A stretch of 64,000 bases of DNA from JANQMX01 sp965247175. Lineage in GTDB: Bacteria; Pseudomonadota; Alphaproteobacteria; Kiloniellales; DSM-21159. Positions 33,953-44,153 of this stretch are shown in pieces. Position 1 is the stretch's first letter; every line of letters begins with the position of its first letter. The notes under the pieces were generated by a model, which did no database searches, was not told the DNA's origin, and saw only the letters and a program-made list of their open reading frames with translations. The stretch covers positions 3,162,001-3,226,000 of the forward strand of contig OZ252006.1 of assembly GCA_965247175.1 (NCBI GenBank), read 5' to 3'. Made by a program: the position numbers and the translations under genes.

Positions 33953-36900
33953 ATGCGGCTCAGCCACTTTTTCATCGACCGCCCGATCTTCGCAGCGGTT
34001 CTGTCGATCCTCGTGGTGCTGCTCGGCGCGGTCTCCTACTTCAGCCTGCCCGTGGCCCAGTACCCGGAGATCGCGCCGCCGACGGTCCAGGTGACCGCCA
34101 GCTATCCCGGCGCCTCGGCCGAGGTTGTCGCCGACACCGTCGCCACGCCGTTGGAGCAGGAAATCAATGGCGTCGAGAACATGCTCTACATGGTCAGCCA
34201 GTCCCGGTCCGACGGGCAGCTGACCATCACCATATCCTTTCGCCTCGGCACCGACCTCGACGAGGCGCAGGTGCTGGTCCAGAACCGGGTCGCCATCGCT
34301 GAACCCCGCCTGCCTGAGGAGGTGCGGCGGCTAGGCGTGCAGACGCGTCAGAACTCGCCCGACCTGATGATGGTCATTCATATGCTGTCGCCCGACGACA
34401 CGCGGGATCAGCTCTACATCTCCAACTATGCGCGCACCCAGATCATCGACCGGCTGCTGCGCATCCGCGGCGTCGGTCAGGCGACGATTTTCAGCGAACG
34501 CGCTTACTCCATGCGCGTTTGGCTCGACCCGGAGCTGGTTGCCGCACGCGAGCTGACCGCCGGCGAGGTGGTTGACGCGCTACGCGCCAACAACGTTCAG
34601 GTGGCCTCGGGTGCTGTGAACCAGCTGCCGGTTCCCCGCCCCGGCGCCTTCGAACTGAACGTCGAGACTCTCGGGCGCCTGGTCGATCCGGAGCAGTTCG
34701 AGGACATCGTCGTCCGGGCCGACGAGGACGGCCGGAAGATCCGCATTCGCGACATCGGCCGGGTCGAGCTCGGCGCGCAGGACTATCGCGCCAACGGCTA
34801 CCTCGACGACAAGACCGCACTGCCCATCGGCATCTTCCAGCGCCCCGGCACCAACGCGCTGGAGACCGCCGACGAGATCATCGCGCTGATGGAGGACCTG
34901 TCGGAGGATTTCCCGCCGGGCCTGGCCTACGACATCATCTACAACCCCACGGAGTTCATCCAGGAATCGGTCAACGCCGTCTACATGACGATCTTCGAGG
35001 CGGTCGTGCTGGTCGTGCTGGTGATCGTGGTGTTCCTGCAGAGCCCGCGCGCCTCGATCATCCCCATCCTGGCCATCCCGGTGTCTTTGATCGGCACCTT
35101 CTTCATCATGTCGGCCTTCGGCTTCTCGCTGAACAACCTGACGCTTTTCGGGCTGGTGCTGGCCATCGGCATCGTCGTCGACGACGCGATCATCGTGGTG
35201 GAGAACGTCGAGCGCTATCTCGAAGAGGGCATGTCGCCGCGTGAAGCGGCGCACAAGACCATGGACGAGGTGTCCGGGGCGCTGGTTGCCATGGGTCTGG
35301 TTCTCCTGGCCGTCTTCACCCCGGCCGTGGCCTTCATCGGCGGCATCACCGGCCAGTTCTTCCAGCAGTTCGCCATCACCATCGCCGTGGCGACGATGAT
35401 CTCGGTCTTTGTCTCCCTGACGCTCTCGCCGGCCTTGGCGGCCATTCTCCTGAAGTCAAAGGCCGAGTCCGACGCAAGACCCACCAGCCTGCTGGGCAAG
35501 CTCTACTACGTCCTGGCGCTTCCCTTCAGCCTCTTCGCCAAGGGCTTTAACTGGGTGTTCCAGCGGCTCTCGAACGGCTATGCGGTGCTGGTCCGCCAGC
35601 TCCTGCGGGCTGCCGCGATCGTGCTGCTGCTTTACGTCGGGCTGATGGGCCTCACCGCCTACCAGTTCGACCGCACACCGACCGGCTTCATTCCCGAACA
35701 GGACCAGGGCTACCTGATCGCCGTCGTCCAGCTGCCGGCGGGCGCCTCGCTGTCGCGCACCGATGAAGTCATCCGCGAAACCACGGATATTCTGCTGAGT
35801 ATCGAGGGGGTTGCGCATACCGCCGGTTTCGCCGGATTCGACGGCGCCACCTTCACAAACGCACCGAACGCCGGCGCGATTTTCTTCACCACCGAGCCCT
35901 TCTCAGAACGCGCCGCGAGCGGCCGCTCCAATGAGGTGATCACCGGTGAAGCCTATCAGAAGCTCGCCCAGCTGACCGAGGCCAACATCTTCATCGTCGC
36001 CCCGCCGCCGGTACGCGGCATCGGCAACGCCGGCGGCTGGCGGCTCTACATCCAGGACGAACGGGGCCGCGGCCTACCGGCCCTGGAGGAAGCGGTCGGA
36101 ACCATCGTCGCCCAGGCGAACCAGAGCGACGAGCTGGTCGCGGTCTTTTCGCTGTTCAACACGGCGACGCCGAAGCTCTATGCCGATATCGACCGGGTGA
36201 AGTCGGAAGAGTTCGGCGTGCCGCCCGACCTGGTGTTCGAGACCCTGCAGACCTATCTCGGTTCCACCTTCGTCAACGATTTCAACTATCTCGGCCGCAC
36301 CTACCGGGTCACCGCTCAGGCCGACGGCGAGTTCCGCGACGACCCGAGAGACGTGCTCGACCTCAGAATGCGCTCCGAGTCCGGCGCCATTGTGCCGATC
36401 GGCTCGGTGGCCGTGCTCGAGCGCATAACCGGCCCCTACCGTGTGCCGCGCTACAACCTCTTCCCGGCCGCTGCCGTGCAAGGCTCGACGCCGCCGAGCG
36501 TCTCAACCGGCGAGGCCATCGCGGAAATGGAGCGCCTGCTCGATGAGCAGCTCCCTTCGGGCTTCGGCTACGAGTGGACCGAGATCGCCCTGCAGGAGAA
36601 GCTGGCCGGCGACACGGCGATCTTCGCCTTCATCATGGCCGTTGCCTTCGTGTTTCTGCTGCTCGCCGCACAGTACGAAAGCTGGCTATTGCCGCTCGCC
36701 GTTATCCTCATCGTGCCCATGTGCTTGCTGGCCGGCGTGTCTGGTGTGCTGCTGCGCGATATGGACAACAACATCCTGACGCAGATCGGCTTTGTCGTGC
36801 TGGTCGGTCTCGCCTCGAAAAACGCCATCCTTATTGTCGAGTTCGCACGACAAGCCGAAGAGCGGGGAAAGAGCCGCATCGAGGCGGCCGTGGAAGCGGC

Positions 36901-37153
36901 GCGCCTTCGGCTGCGGCCCATCCTGATGACCTCCTTCGCCTTCATCCTGGGCGTCGTGCCGCTCCTGATCGCCACCGGAGCCGGGTCCGAGATGCGTCAG
37001 GCGTTGGGCACGGCGGTGTTCTTCGGCATGCTCGGTGTCACCTTCTTCGGCCTGATCTTCACGCCGGTGTTCTATGTCACCTGCCGCTGGATCGGCTCCT
37101 TGGGCAAGACGAAGCCGGCTACCTCTGCAGCGCCGGAGGTCACGTCGCCTTAG
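33953..37153 (+). CDS. RND multidrug efflux permease (HAE1/AcrB family)
   Basis: Protein of 1066 residues, the full AcrB/MexB length. It has the N-terminal FFIDRPIFAAVLSILVVLLG, twelve predicted membrane helices in two halves with large periplasmic loops, and the proton-relay pair in helix 4 (GIVVDDAIIVVENVER). The end of the second half has GLASKNAILIVEFARQ. It exports hydrophobic compounds in exchange for protons. It starts 4 bases after the adaptor stop; no outer-membrane factor or TetR-type regulator is adjacent. Confidence 0.94.
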   Translation: MRLSHFFIDRPIFAAVLSILVVLLGAVSYFSLPVAQYPEIAPPTVQVTASYPGASAEVVADTVATPLEQEINGVENMLYMVSQSRSDGQLTITISFRLGTDLDEAQVLVQNRVAIAEPRLPEEVRRLGVQTRQNSPDLMMVIHMLSPDDTRDQLYISNYARTQIIDRLLRIRGVGQATIFSERAYSMRVWLDPELVAARELTAGEVVDALRANNVQVASGAVNQLPVPRPGAFELNVETLGRLVDPEQFEDIVVRADEDGRKIRIRDIGRVELGAQDYRANGYLDDKTALPIGIFQRPGTNALETADEIIALMEDLSEDFPPGLAYDIIYNPTEFIQESVNAVYMTIFEAVVLVVLVIVVFLQSPRASIIPILAIPVSLIGTFFIMSAFGFSLNNLTLFGLVLAIGIVVDDAIIVVENVERYLEEGMSPREAAHKTMDEVSGALVAMGLVLLAVFTPAVAFIGGITGQFFQQFAITIAVATMISVFVSLTLSPALAAILLKSKAESDARPTSLLGKLYYVLALPFSLFAKGFNWVFQRLSNGYAVLVRQLLRAAAIVLLLYVGLMGLTAYQFDRTPTGFIPEQDQGYLIAVVQLPAGASLSRTDEVIRETTDILLSIEGVAHTAGFAGFDGATFTNAPNAGAIFFTTEPFSERAASGRSNEVITGEAYQKLAQLTEANIFIVAPPPVRGIGNAGGWRLYIQDERGRGLPALEEAVGTIVAQANQSDELVAVFSLFNTATPKLYADIDRVKSEEFGVPPDLVFETLQTYLGSTFVNDFNYLGRTYRVTAQADGEFRDDPRDVLDLRMRSESGAIVPIGSVAVLERITGPYRVPRYNLFPAAAVQGSTPPSVSTGEAIAEMERLLDEQLPSGFGYEWTEIALQEKLAGDTAIFAFIMAVAFVFLLLAAQYESWLLPLAVILIVPMCLLAGVSGVLLRDMDNNILTQIGFVVLVGLASKNAILIVEFARQAEERGKSRIEAAVEAARLRLRPILMTSFAFILGVVPLLIATGAGSEMRQALGTAVFFGMLGVTFFGLIFTPVFYVTCRWIGSLGKTKPATSAAPEVTSP

Positions 37154-37223
37154 CCGGGATATGGACGAAGCCCCCCGGATGGCCCAGACTGCCCGCCTAA
37201 TGTGAGCAGGGAACGAGGCGACC

Positions 37224-37652
37224 GTGCAGACTCCCGAAGCGGTGCTGGCGGCCTATGTCGCCGCCTGGAACGCCCATGACATGAAGGCCTTCGCAAACCT
37301 CTTCTCGGAGGATGCGGACTACGTGAACGCTTATGGCGAGTGGTGGCAGGGGCGCGAAGCGCTGCAAGCCAAGAATACCGAGGCCCATGACAGCTACTAC
37401 GCCCGCACGCGCCTGCGCACGGAAAACCCGGCGATTCGTTCGCTCAGCAACGACCTTACGCTTGTTCAAGCGCGCTGGGTGCTGCACGGCGACACTCGGG
37501 CCCGGCGCGACGAGCGCCTCGGCTTTGTCACGCTGGTGCTGACCAAGGAGGAAAGCCGCTGGCGCATTCGCCTGGCGCAGAACACCGAGCGGCAGCAGCC
37601 GGCCCCAAAGGAAGCGGAGGCATTCTCGGGAGAGACGGCGCAGGCAGAGTGA
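37224..37652 (+). CDS. SnoaL/NTF2-like protein (SgcJ/EcaC type)
   Basis: GTG start at 37224. Protein of 142 residues with the alpha+beta cone-fold layout: VLAAYVAAWNAHDMKAFANL at the N-terminus, FSEDADYVNAYGEWWQGREA and closing strands WVLHGDTRARRDERLGFVTL. Such proteins are catalytic or binding scaffolds with variable function. There is no signal peptide. It lies alone between the RND operon and the glycan locus. Confidence 0.75.
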   Translation: MQTPEAVLAAYVAAWNAHDMKAFANLFSEDADYVNAYGEWWQGREALQAKNTEAHDSYYARTRLRTENPAIRSLSNDLTLVQARWVLHGDTRARRDERLGFVTLVLTKEESRWRIRLAQNTERQQPAPKEAEAFSGETAQAE

Positions 37653-37741
37653 CCTGCTGTTGCCGCGCCTTGCATTTGCGGCTGTCCGCTCCTAAGCAAC
37701 ACTCTGCTCCACAACCCCGACAGCCTTAGAGCCAGCACAGA

Positions 37742-38662
37742 ATGGGCATCAACGCTCTCAGCGCCTCCCTTGCCGGCGTTGCCGCCGACGTCCTCGACCG
37801 CGACGCCTCTGTCGTCGAGCTCGGCAGTCAGGAGTTGGAGCTGAGCGAGGATTGGCTGGAGGGCTTCGCCAAGACGCGCAGGCAGCCTCCGCATGGCGAT
37901 GCCATCCGGGCTCTCGGTTCCCAGGCCGATCACATTGGCGATAAGGCCGTTGCCTTCTATGCGGCGCTCGGGCTCGGTGAGTACAGCTCGATCGATATCA
38001 ACGGGCAGCTAAATAGCCTGCCGTTCGATCTCAATAGCTGTATCGAAGAGCGTTACGCCTTCACGCAGCGCTTCGATCTGGTCACCAACAACGGCACCAC
38101 GGAGCATCTCTTCAACCAGCAGGCCGTCTTCGACAACATTCATCGGCTGACCTCTGTCGGCGGACTGATGCTGCACACGGTGCCCTTCCTCAATTACATC
38201 AATCACTGCTTTTTCAACTACAGCCCGACCTTCTTTTACAATCTTGCTGTTGCCAACAACTACGCTTTGCTAGCCCTCGGAATCGGCGTGAAGGAAGGGC
38301 ACGCGATCGTCGCAGCTCCGAACGACGTTGAGCCGCTCATTAGGCGGGACATGGCGCTGGCTAACGTTGTTCCACTGCGGTTGTTGCTGGCGCGCCCGCG
38401 CTTCAAGACGGGACTTGCCTACTACCGCAAGCGCTTTCTGCGATCAGGCAAGGACCATAAGCTGAGCGATGAGGAGCGAGCCGATCGCTTGGCGTTTGGC
38501 AAGGCGCTGGCAGAGCTTATGGATGTTAGGCGGGATCTCATGGTCTTCGCGCTCTTGCGAAAGCCGAGCGAGGCCGCTTTTCAAACACCGTTTCAAGATG
38601 TTTATCGCGAAGATATCGCCGAACCGGAAGCCGCAAAGATCTATGCGGTCCCGTCGCGCTAG
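37742..38662 (+). CDS. SAM methyltransferase-like protein of the glycan locus
   Basis: Protein of 306 residues. It has a Rossmann-type core with SSIDINGQLNSLPFDLN, FDLVTNNGTTEHLFNQQAVF (motif II/III region) and LTSVGGLMLHTVPFLNYINH. The motif I glycine loop is weak (VVELGSQELELS near 24-35). Similar proteins are seen in polysaccharide clusters as methyltransferases of unknown specificity. It is the first plus-strand gene of the glycan region, 39 bases before a second methyltransferase. Confidence 0.68.
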   Translation: MGINALSASLAGVAADVLDRDASVVELGSQELELSEDWLEGFAKTRRQPPHGDAIRALGSQADHIGDKAVAFYAALGLGEYSSIDINGQLNSLPFDLNSCIEERYAFTQRFDLVTNNGTTEHLFNQQAVFDNIHRLTSVGGLMLHTVPFLNYINHCFFNYSPTFFYNLAVANNYALLALGIGVKEGHAIVAAPNDVEPLIRRDMALANVVPLRLLLARPRFKTGLAYYRKRFLRSGKDHKLSDEERADRLAFGKALAELMDVRRDLMVFALLRKPSEAAFQTPFQDVYREDIAEPEAAKIYAVPSR

Positions 38663-38701
38663 GCGTAACGCGAGCGACGGTCACTGACTTGGATTTCAGG
38701 C

Positions 38702-39529
38702 ATGCAAGCGAACAAGGCGCTGCGTTACCACTTCGGCCGTAACTGGTCGGATTTCACGCGAACGATCGAAGAAAATGAGGTTCACAGCGCCGAGGCTCAG
38801 CTTCGATCGCTGCTTCAGCGCGACGATTTGAGCGGATTGCGCTTCCTCGACATTGGCTGCGGGTCCGGCCTGCATGCGCTCGCCGCGCTGCGTCTCGGTG
38901 CCGCTTTCGTCCGTGCTATCGACTACGATCCCGACTCGGTGAAGACCACGAAGCAGCTGCTGGAGCGTGAATGGCCCGATAAGAACTACGCCGTCGAAGT
39001 TGCCGATGTGTTCGAGATGGCGTCCGAGCCTGTCGACATCGTCTACTCCTGGGGCGTTCTCCATCACACGGGCGACATGTGGCGGGCGATCGATCGGGCT
39101 GCTTCCTTCGTCAAACCCGGCGGCTTTTTCGTCATCGCCATCTACCGAAAAACCAAGCTCTGTGGCTTTTGGACCTGGGAGAAGCGGAATTACGTCCGCT
39201 TCGGGCCAATCTATCGCGGCGTGGCGGTCGGGCTTTACTTATTCGTCCAGGTCATGCGCGACCTCCTGCGCCTCAAGGACCCGACCAGGCGCTTCCGACA
39301 TAGACGACCAAGGGGCATGCACTGGTATCACAACATGCTCGATTGGCTGGGCGGGTATCCCTACGAATCGGCCACACCGAAGGAGATCATGGACTTTGTC
39401 GAAAAACGCGGCTTTGTTACGCAACAGTCGCTTAATGCAAAGACAGGTGAGCTTGGGCTGCTGGGAAGCGGAAATGTAGAATTCTTGTTTCAGCGCACGT
39501 CAGGCCCTCAAAGGAAAACACATCCGTAG
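38702..39529 (+). CDS. Class I SAM-dependent methyltransferase
   Basis: Protein of 275 residues with a clear motif I FLDIGCGSGLHALAALRLGA (about 48-67), acidic RAIDYDPDSV, the post-I segment VYSWGVLHHTGDMWRAI and KPGGFFVIAIYRK. The C-terminal part is basic and includes RGMHWYHNMLDWLGGYPYE, a pattern common in methyltransferases acting on glycans or lipids. Membrane or lipid-linked substrates are likely given the neighbouring exporter. Confidence 0.82.
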   Translation: MQANKALRYHFGRNWSDFTRTIEENEVHSAEAQLRSLLQRDDLSGLRFLDIGCGSGLHALAALRLGAAFVRAIDYDPDSVKTTKQLLEREWPDKNYAVEVADVFEMASEPVDIVYSWGVLHHTGDMWRAIDRAASFVKPGGFFVIAIYRKTKLCGFWTWEKRNYVRFGPIYRGVAVGLYLFVQVMRDLLRLKDPTRRFRHRRPRGMHWYHNMLDWLGGYPYESATPKEIMDFVEKRGFVTQQSLNAKTGELGLLGSGNVEFLFQRTSGPQRKTHP

Positions 39530-39667
39530 CCATTGCTTTGCGGCCGCGTGCCGTCGAAATGCCGCAAAACCGCAAACACCCGAAAATCGCGGAAGCAGCA
39601 TTTGAGCCGAGCGGAAGAGCTCGCGACTGCCCTGTTGCCGTTGAAGGAAAGATGGAATTCTCAAGGT

Positions 39668-41374
39668 ATGCTCAAGCTGTTTCGCCTGTTTTTCCGCTTT
39701 AAGGGCACCAACCCCTGGCTGGTGATTTTCTGCCTGGTGTTCGCCAGCCTGGCCCAGGGCATCGGTATTGCGGGCCTGGTGCCGTTGATCTCCATGGTCA
39801 GCGGCGATGAGATGGACGCCAACTCGCCGATCAACAGGGCGATCGGCGAGATTCTCGGCAGCTTCTCGCTGCAAATTAGCTTGGAGGCCCTGCTCGGCTT
39901 CGTGCTCGCCATGGTGTTGCTGAAGTCGGCACTGAGCATCATCGCCATGACCTATGTCGGCTATGCCACCGCAGAGGTCAGCAGCCGCCTGAGACGGCAG
40001 CTGATCGACGTCCTGCTGCGGGCCCGCTGGAGCTTCTTCACCCACAAGCCGATGGGTCATATCATAAGTGCCGTCGGCGGCGAGTCGACACTATCGGGCA
40101 GTCTCTACGCACACTTGGCGCGGCTGGTGGCACATTCGATCCAGGCCATCGTCTATGTCGTGATTGCCTTCGTCGTCTCCTGGAAGCTGGCTGTCGCCGG
40201 CAGCCTGATCGGCGCCGTCATCCTTGTTTCACTGCAGGTCTTCGTCCGCATATCGCAGCGTGCCGGCCGCAAGGGCATTCTCCGAACGCGGGAGCTGATC
40301 ACCGACCTGAGCGACGCGGTTGCGGGTGTGAAACCGCTCAAGGCCATGAACCGGCAAGAGCGCTTCCGCGCCCTGTTCGAGAAAAAGATCTTTCAGGTCC
40401 GCAAAGCGATGCGACGCGAAGCGGCGAGCCGGCAGCTGCTCAAGCAGCTGCAGGAACCTATCCTGACGATCTTTCTGCTGGTCGGATTCTACGTGCTCAG
40501 TCAGGTGCTTGGCATGCCGGTGGGCGAGGTTCTGGTCATGGGGCTGGTCATCGACCGCTTCGTCAAGACCATCGGCCGCGTACAGTCACAGCTACAGGAA
40601 GCACGCGTGTCTGAGGTCGCCTACCACAACGTCGACACGATGATCACATCGGCCGAGGCGGAGAGGGAGCGACATGTCGGCACGAGACAAGCCAGTTTCG
40701 AGCAAGGCTGCCGCTTCGACGACATCTCCTTCAGCTATGATGACAAGAAGGTGTTGGACCACCTGAACATCGCCATTCCGGCGAACCAGCTCACCGTGCT
40801 GATCGGCCCCTCTGGCGCCGGCAAGACGACGATTACTGATCTGTTGATCGGGCTCTATCAACCGGACTCCGGTGAGGTGCTGATTGACGGCGTCGACCTG
40901 CGGGAACTGGATATCAACTCCTGGCGCAATATGCTCGGCTACGTCCCCCAGGAGCTGGTGCTGTTGCACGACAGCGTTCATGTCAACGTGACGCTTGGCG
41001 ATCCGAGCATCACCGCGGAGGAGGTCGAAGAGGCCCTACGCTTAGCCGGCGCCTGGGACTTCGTTGCCAAGCTGCCGGAGGGCACCATGACCATCGTCGG
41101 CGAAAAGGGCAGCAAGCTGTCCGGCGGTCAGCGGCAGCGCATCGCCATCGCCCGCGCCATGGTCAAGAAGCCCAGGCTGCTCATCTTGGATGAGGTGACC
41201 AGCGCGCTGGACCAAGCATCGGAGCAGGCCATTTGCGATAACATCAAGACGCTAGCCGGCAAGGTGACGGTACTGGCTGTTTCGCATCGCCCGGCCTGGC
41301 TGGCGATCGCCGAACACACCATCACCATAAGCCCGTTCGGAGAGGCGGTAACCGAACGAGCTGCGGCTCAATAG
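39668..41374 (+). CDS. ABC transporter, fused permease and ATPase (lipid-linked glycan flippase-like)
   Basis: Protein of 568 residues: about six membrane helices (from FCLVFASLAQGIGIAGLVPL), then an ATPase with Walker A GPSGAGKTT near 380, Q-loop GYVPQELVLLHDS, signature LSGGQRQR near 484 and Walker B LLILDEVTS. The half-transporter layout matches MsbA and PglK types that flip lipid-linked sugars. I chose ATG 39668; the frame is open to 39533, and TTG 39602 is an alternative. It probably exports the product of this locus. Confidence 0.9.
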   Translation: MLKLFRLFFRFKGTNPWLVIFCLVFASLAQGIGIAGLVPLISMVSGDEMDANSPINRAIGEILGSFSLQISLEALLGFVLAMVLLKSALSIIAMTYVGYATAEVSSRLRRQLIDVLLRARWSFFTHKPMGHIISAVGGESTLSGSLYAHLARLVAHSIQAIVYVVIAFVVSWKLAVAGSLIGAVILVSLQVFVRISQRAGRKGILRTRELITDLSDAVAGVKPLKAMNRQERFRALFEKKIFQVRKAMRREAASRQLLKQLQEPILTIFLLVGFYVLSQVLGMPVGEVLVMGLVIDRFVKTIGRVQSQLQEARVSEVAYHNVDTMITSAEAERERHVGTRQASFEQGCRFDDISFSYDDKKVLDHLNIAIPANQLTVLIGPSGAGKTTITDLLIGLYQPDSGEVLIDGVDLRELDINSWRNMLGYVPQELVLLHDSVHVNVTLGDPSITAEEVEEALRLAGAWDFVAKLPEGTMTIVGEKGSKLSGGQRQRIAIARAMVKKPRLLILDEVTSALDQASEQAICDNIKTLAGKVTVLAVSHRPAWLAIAEHTITISPFGEAVTERAAAQ

Positions 41375-41413
41375 CGGCTGCGTCTCTCCCCTGCAAGTCG
41401 GGAAACAATACAC

Positions 41414-42637
41414 GTGACGGTTCAGCCGAAGCACGTCGCCTTTCTATTGAACGACTTGGCACTCGGCGGCGCCGAGCGGGTTATGATCACGCTCTGCAAT
41501 GCCTTGGCGGCGCGTGGCATCCGCGTCGAGCTGTTGGTGAGCAAGATGCAGGGACCTTTGCTCGGCGCGGTATCCGATAAGGTCGAGGTCACGCTGCTCC
41601 CAGCGTCTGGACGCTCACGCTGGATGCCCGCGCTGGCGCGGGTGGCGATCGAATCACCGGAAACTAGCCTCCACCTGCTTGAGGCAAAGCCGCCCAGCTT
41701 TGTGCGCCGGCTTCCCGCGCTGCGCGATTATCTCCAGGCGCAGCGGCCCGACGCCCTGCTGTCGACCCTGCGTGGAAACAATATTCTAGCGCTCTGGGCC
41801 GCTCACTCGGCCAAAGTCGAGACGCGAATCGTCCTGCGCGTCGCGACAACGGTGTCTGTCGATGCCCAACACGATGCGCAGTTTCTTTCGGGGCCCCTGC
41901 CAAGGCAGCTGCGACGTTGGTATCCCTGCGCGGACAGCGTCGTCTGTGTGTCCAAAGGCGTAGAGGACGATCTGAAGAGCTTCCTCGGGCATCCTCTGAA
42001 AAGCGTGCGGACGATCTACAATCCACTGGATTTGGAAGCGATCGCCGCCGCCGGTCGGGAGTGCCCAGATCATCCTTGGCTCAAGGCAAGTGGCGACGAT
42101 TGCATTGTCGCACTTGGCAGGCTCGAACCACCAAAGGACTACGAGATCCTGTTGCGCGCCCTTGCGCGCCTCAATGCTGAGCGGCCCGCCCATCTCATCA
42201 TCCTCGGAGAGGGCAGTGAAATGGGAAAGCTGAGCGCGCTGGCCGACGAACTGGGGATAGCCGACCGCATCGATCTCCATGGCGCCGTCGAGAACCCCTT
42301 CCCGTTCCTGGCCAGGGCCGACCTCTATGTTCTGTCTTCGGCCTGGGAGGGCTGTCCCAACGCGTTGATGGAGGCCATGGCCAGCGGCTGTCGCGTGGTC
42401 AGCACCGACTGTCCCAGCGGCCCGCGCGAGCTCTTGCAGGATGGCGCGATCGGCCACTTGGCCCCGGTGGGAGATGTGGAAGCGCTGGCGTCGGCGATGG
42501 CAAGCGCACTGGCCACGCCGCCGGCGCCAGAGCGTATCAAAGCCCGCGCAGCCCACTACGCTTTGCCGACAGTTGTGGAGCGCTACCTCGAGGTGCTGTT
42601 GCCGGACCGCAATGCAGACTGCGAGTCCGCGGCTTAG
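41414..42637 (+). CDS. Glycosyltransferase family 4
   Basis: GTG start at 41414. Protein of 407 residues with GT-B fold hallmarks: N-terminal LLNDLALGGAERVMITL, CVSKGVEDDL (about 176-185), VALGRLEPPKDYEILLRALA, LHGAVENPFPFLARADLYV and the donor-site YVLSSAWEGCPNALMEAMAS. It transfers a sugar from a nucleotide donor to a lipid-linked or glycan acceptor. It converges with the minus-strand operon 24 bases downstream. Confidence 0.92.
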   Translation: MTVQPKHVAFLLNDLALGGAERVMITLCNALAARGIRVELLVSKMQGPLLGAVSDKVEVTLLPASGRSRWMPALARVAIESPETSLHLLEAKPPSFVRRLPALRDYLQAQRPDALLSTLRGNNILALWAAHSAKVETRIVLRVATTVSVDAQHDAQFLSGPLPRQLRRWYPCADSVVCVSKGVEDDLKSFLGHPLKSVRTIYNPLDLEAIAAAGRECPDHPWLKASGDDCIVALGRLEPPKDYEILLRALARLNAERPAHLIILGEGSEMGKLSALADELGIADRIDLHGAVENPFPFLARADLYVLSSAWEGCPNALMEAMASGCRVVSTDCPSGPRELLQDGAIGHLAPVGDVEALASAMASALATPPAPERIKARAAHYALPTVVERYLEVLLPDRNADCESAA

Positions 42638-42661
42638 AGTACTTTCCGACTGCAAAGCGTT

Positions 42662-43888
42662 CTAGTTTTGCGAAGCGACCTGCTTCTTGGCATCGGCTTC
42701 GATCAGGGCCTCCATGGCGTCGAACTCCCGCCGGATGACATCCAGGTCGTCGGGCTCCAAGACGAGACGTTGAAACGGCGTCGCAAAGGGGAGCGGCTTG
42801 CGCGGATCCAAACCCTGTTTCAGTTGGGTCTCAAGGTTCGACACTGTCTTCCCTTCAAGAACCTGCTTGTAGATGACGTAACGACAGCGCTTGCTGAGCC
42901 AGCACAGCGTCGTAGGCCCGGAGTTGACCCCGAGGTTCAGGTAGGCGTTCTCATAGAGTGCCATGCGCAGATGAACGTGCCAGGCGGCTTCGGCAAACAC
43001 CCGCAAGCCCTCCAGGCAAGCCGGTAAGGGGTCCAGTGTCATGTGCGTATCGGGAACGATGACCGCGCGGTAACCGCGCTGCTCCAGCTCCCTGGCAAAG
43101 GCGGCCCAGGCCTCCAGGTTGCTGTTTCGCTCCGGCGTAACGCCGAAGTAGCGCAATGTAATCGTGACATAAGGCCGGCCATCGCAGTGGCCATCTTGCC
43201 AACGCCGGACCCATTCCTGGGCGGCCGGCGGCGCGGTAAAGCTGGGGATCTCCAGGCCGGCCTCCGCGCGCTCGGCGACAAGCTTTGCAAAGGGCCAGCC
43301 ACCCTTCAGCACCGGCGTTTCGGGGAGATAGTCTGCAGGAAAGCGCCGTTCGGCGGCCAGCACCGCCAGCTTCGACGCTTCCTTGCGTGAGCTCGCTATC
43401 ACGTAGCCGCGGGTCGTCGGCAAGAGCCAGACCAAGGGCACGACGATGTCGTGGACACGCTGCCACCGCGCTGCACCGTCAACCACGCGATAGTAGTCTT
43501 TGCCTTCCGATCCCGCCTCCCAATCCTCGGACGGAACGAAGATGAAGTAGAGGCCAGCCAGCCCCTTTTCGCGGCGAACAAGGTCGGCGGCCCCTACAAC
43601 CCAAACCGGGTCGTAGGTGATAGGCCAGTGACCCAGGTCGTAGAAGACGAGCAGGCAATCATCATCGACCGGCAGAGACGCGCCCACTCGCCACAGGGAC
43701 AAGCGTCTGATGACGAACAGCAAACGTCCAAACCAACGTCCGATTCTACTTTTTGGCGCGCGCAGTGAGCGACCAAAGTCCTCTCTTGCGCGCCGCGAAT
43801 TTCTAGATATCCAGGCTAAAGCGGCAGGAAGTCGTGCTCGAATCCCCGTGCTCTTACACATTCCCTCCCGTTGAAATTGAGAACTCAT
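42662..43888 (-). CDS. Putative glycosyltransferase-like protein, duplicate A
   Basis: Protein of 408 residues, paired with duplicate B at 44154-45380. The N-terminus is basic. The centre has FYDLGHWPITYDPVW and YFIFVPSEDWEAGSEGKDYY. The C-terminal half recalls a GT9/heptosyltransferase-like GT-B fold: YVTITLRYFGVTPERNSNLE and NLGVNSGPTTLCWLSKRC. No family is certain. I chose ATG 43886-43888; ATG 43859-43861 is an alternative, and the frame extends to 43915. It is the last gene of the minus-strand side and converges with the GT4 gene. Confidence 0.72.
   Translation of the reverse strand: MSSQFQREGMCKSTGIRARLPAALAWISRNSRRAREDFGRSLRAPKSRIGRWFGRLLFVIRRLSLWRVGASLPVDDDCLLVFYDLGHWPITYDPVWVVGAADLVRREKGLAGLYFIFVPSEDWEAGSEGKDYYRVVDGAARWQRVHDIVVPLVWLLPTTRGYVIASSRKEASKLAVLAAERRFPADYLPETPVLKGGWPFAKLVAERAEAGLEIPSFTAPPAAQEWVRRWQDGHCDGRPYVTITLRYFGVTPERNSNLEAWAAFARELEQRGYRAVIVPDTHMTLDPLPACLEGLRVFAEAAWHVHLRMALYENAYLNLGVNSGPTTLCWLSKRCRYVIYKQVLEGKTVSNLETQLKQGLDPRKPLPFATPFQRLVLEPDDLDVIRREFDAMEALIEADAKKQVASQN
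42681..43680. repeat. 1-kb direct repeat, copy A (partner 44173-45172)
   Basis: Aligns without gaps to 44173-45172 at a constant offset of 1492 bases. Most of it is close to identical. One patch, 43284-43311, differs at about half its bases, changing a stretch of about ten residues. Identity declines from about 43580 and is lost as DNA similarity past 43680, although the proteins remain homologous. Confidence 0.9.
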
Positions 43889-44153
43889 GCACCTCGCACA
43901 CCTGAAAAAGCCCAAAAAAAAGTAAGCTATGCCGCCCGCTATCGCCTAGGTCAAGCGCATGGGACAATCAGCAATAATCGAGATGATAAAACTTTAAGTA
44001 ATGGGCCCATGACTAAAGATACACAAAAATAAAGGAGACTCTCGGCCCGCTGAGCTGGCCATGATCTCGCTCAAGCTTTGTTCTAACATCTCGCGCCAAA
44101 GGCTTGCTCAGGGTGTTGTAGCCGAACCGCAATACCGACGGTAAGCCGGTGGC
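43889..44153. other. AT-rich spacer between the duplicated genes
   Basis: 265 bases, much AT-richer than the rest of the window, with an A-run near 43904-43921 and a perfect palindrome ATGGGCCCAT at 44001-44010. It follows the stop of duplicate B and precedes duplicate A, so it should hold a promoter or terminator. I cannot assign boxes with confidence and see no gene. Confidence 0.5.
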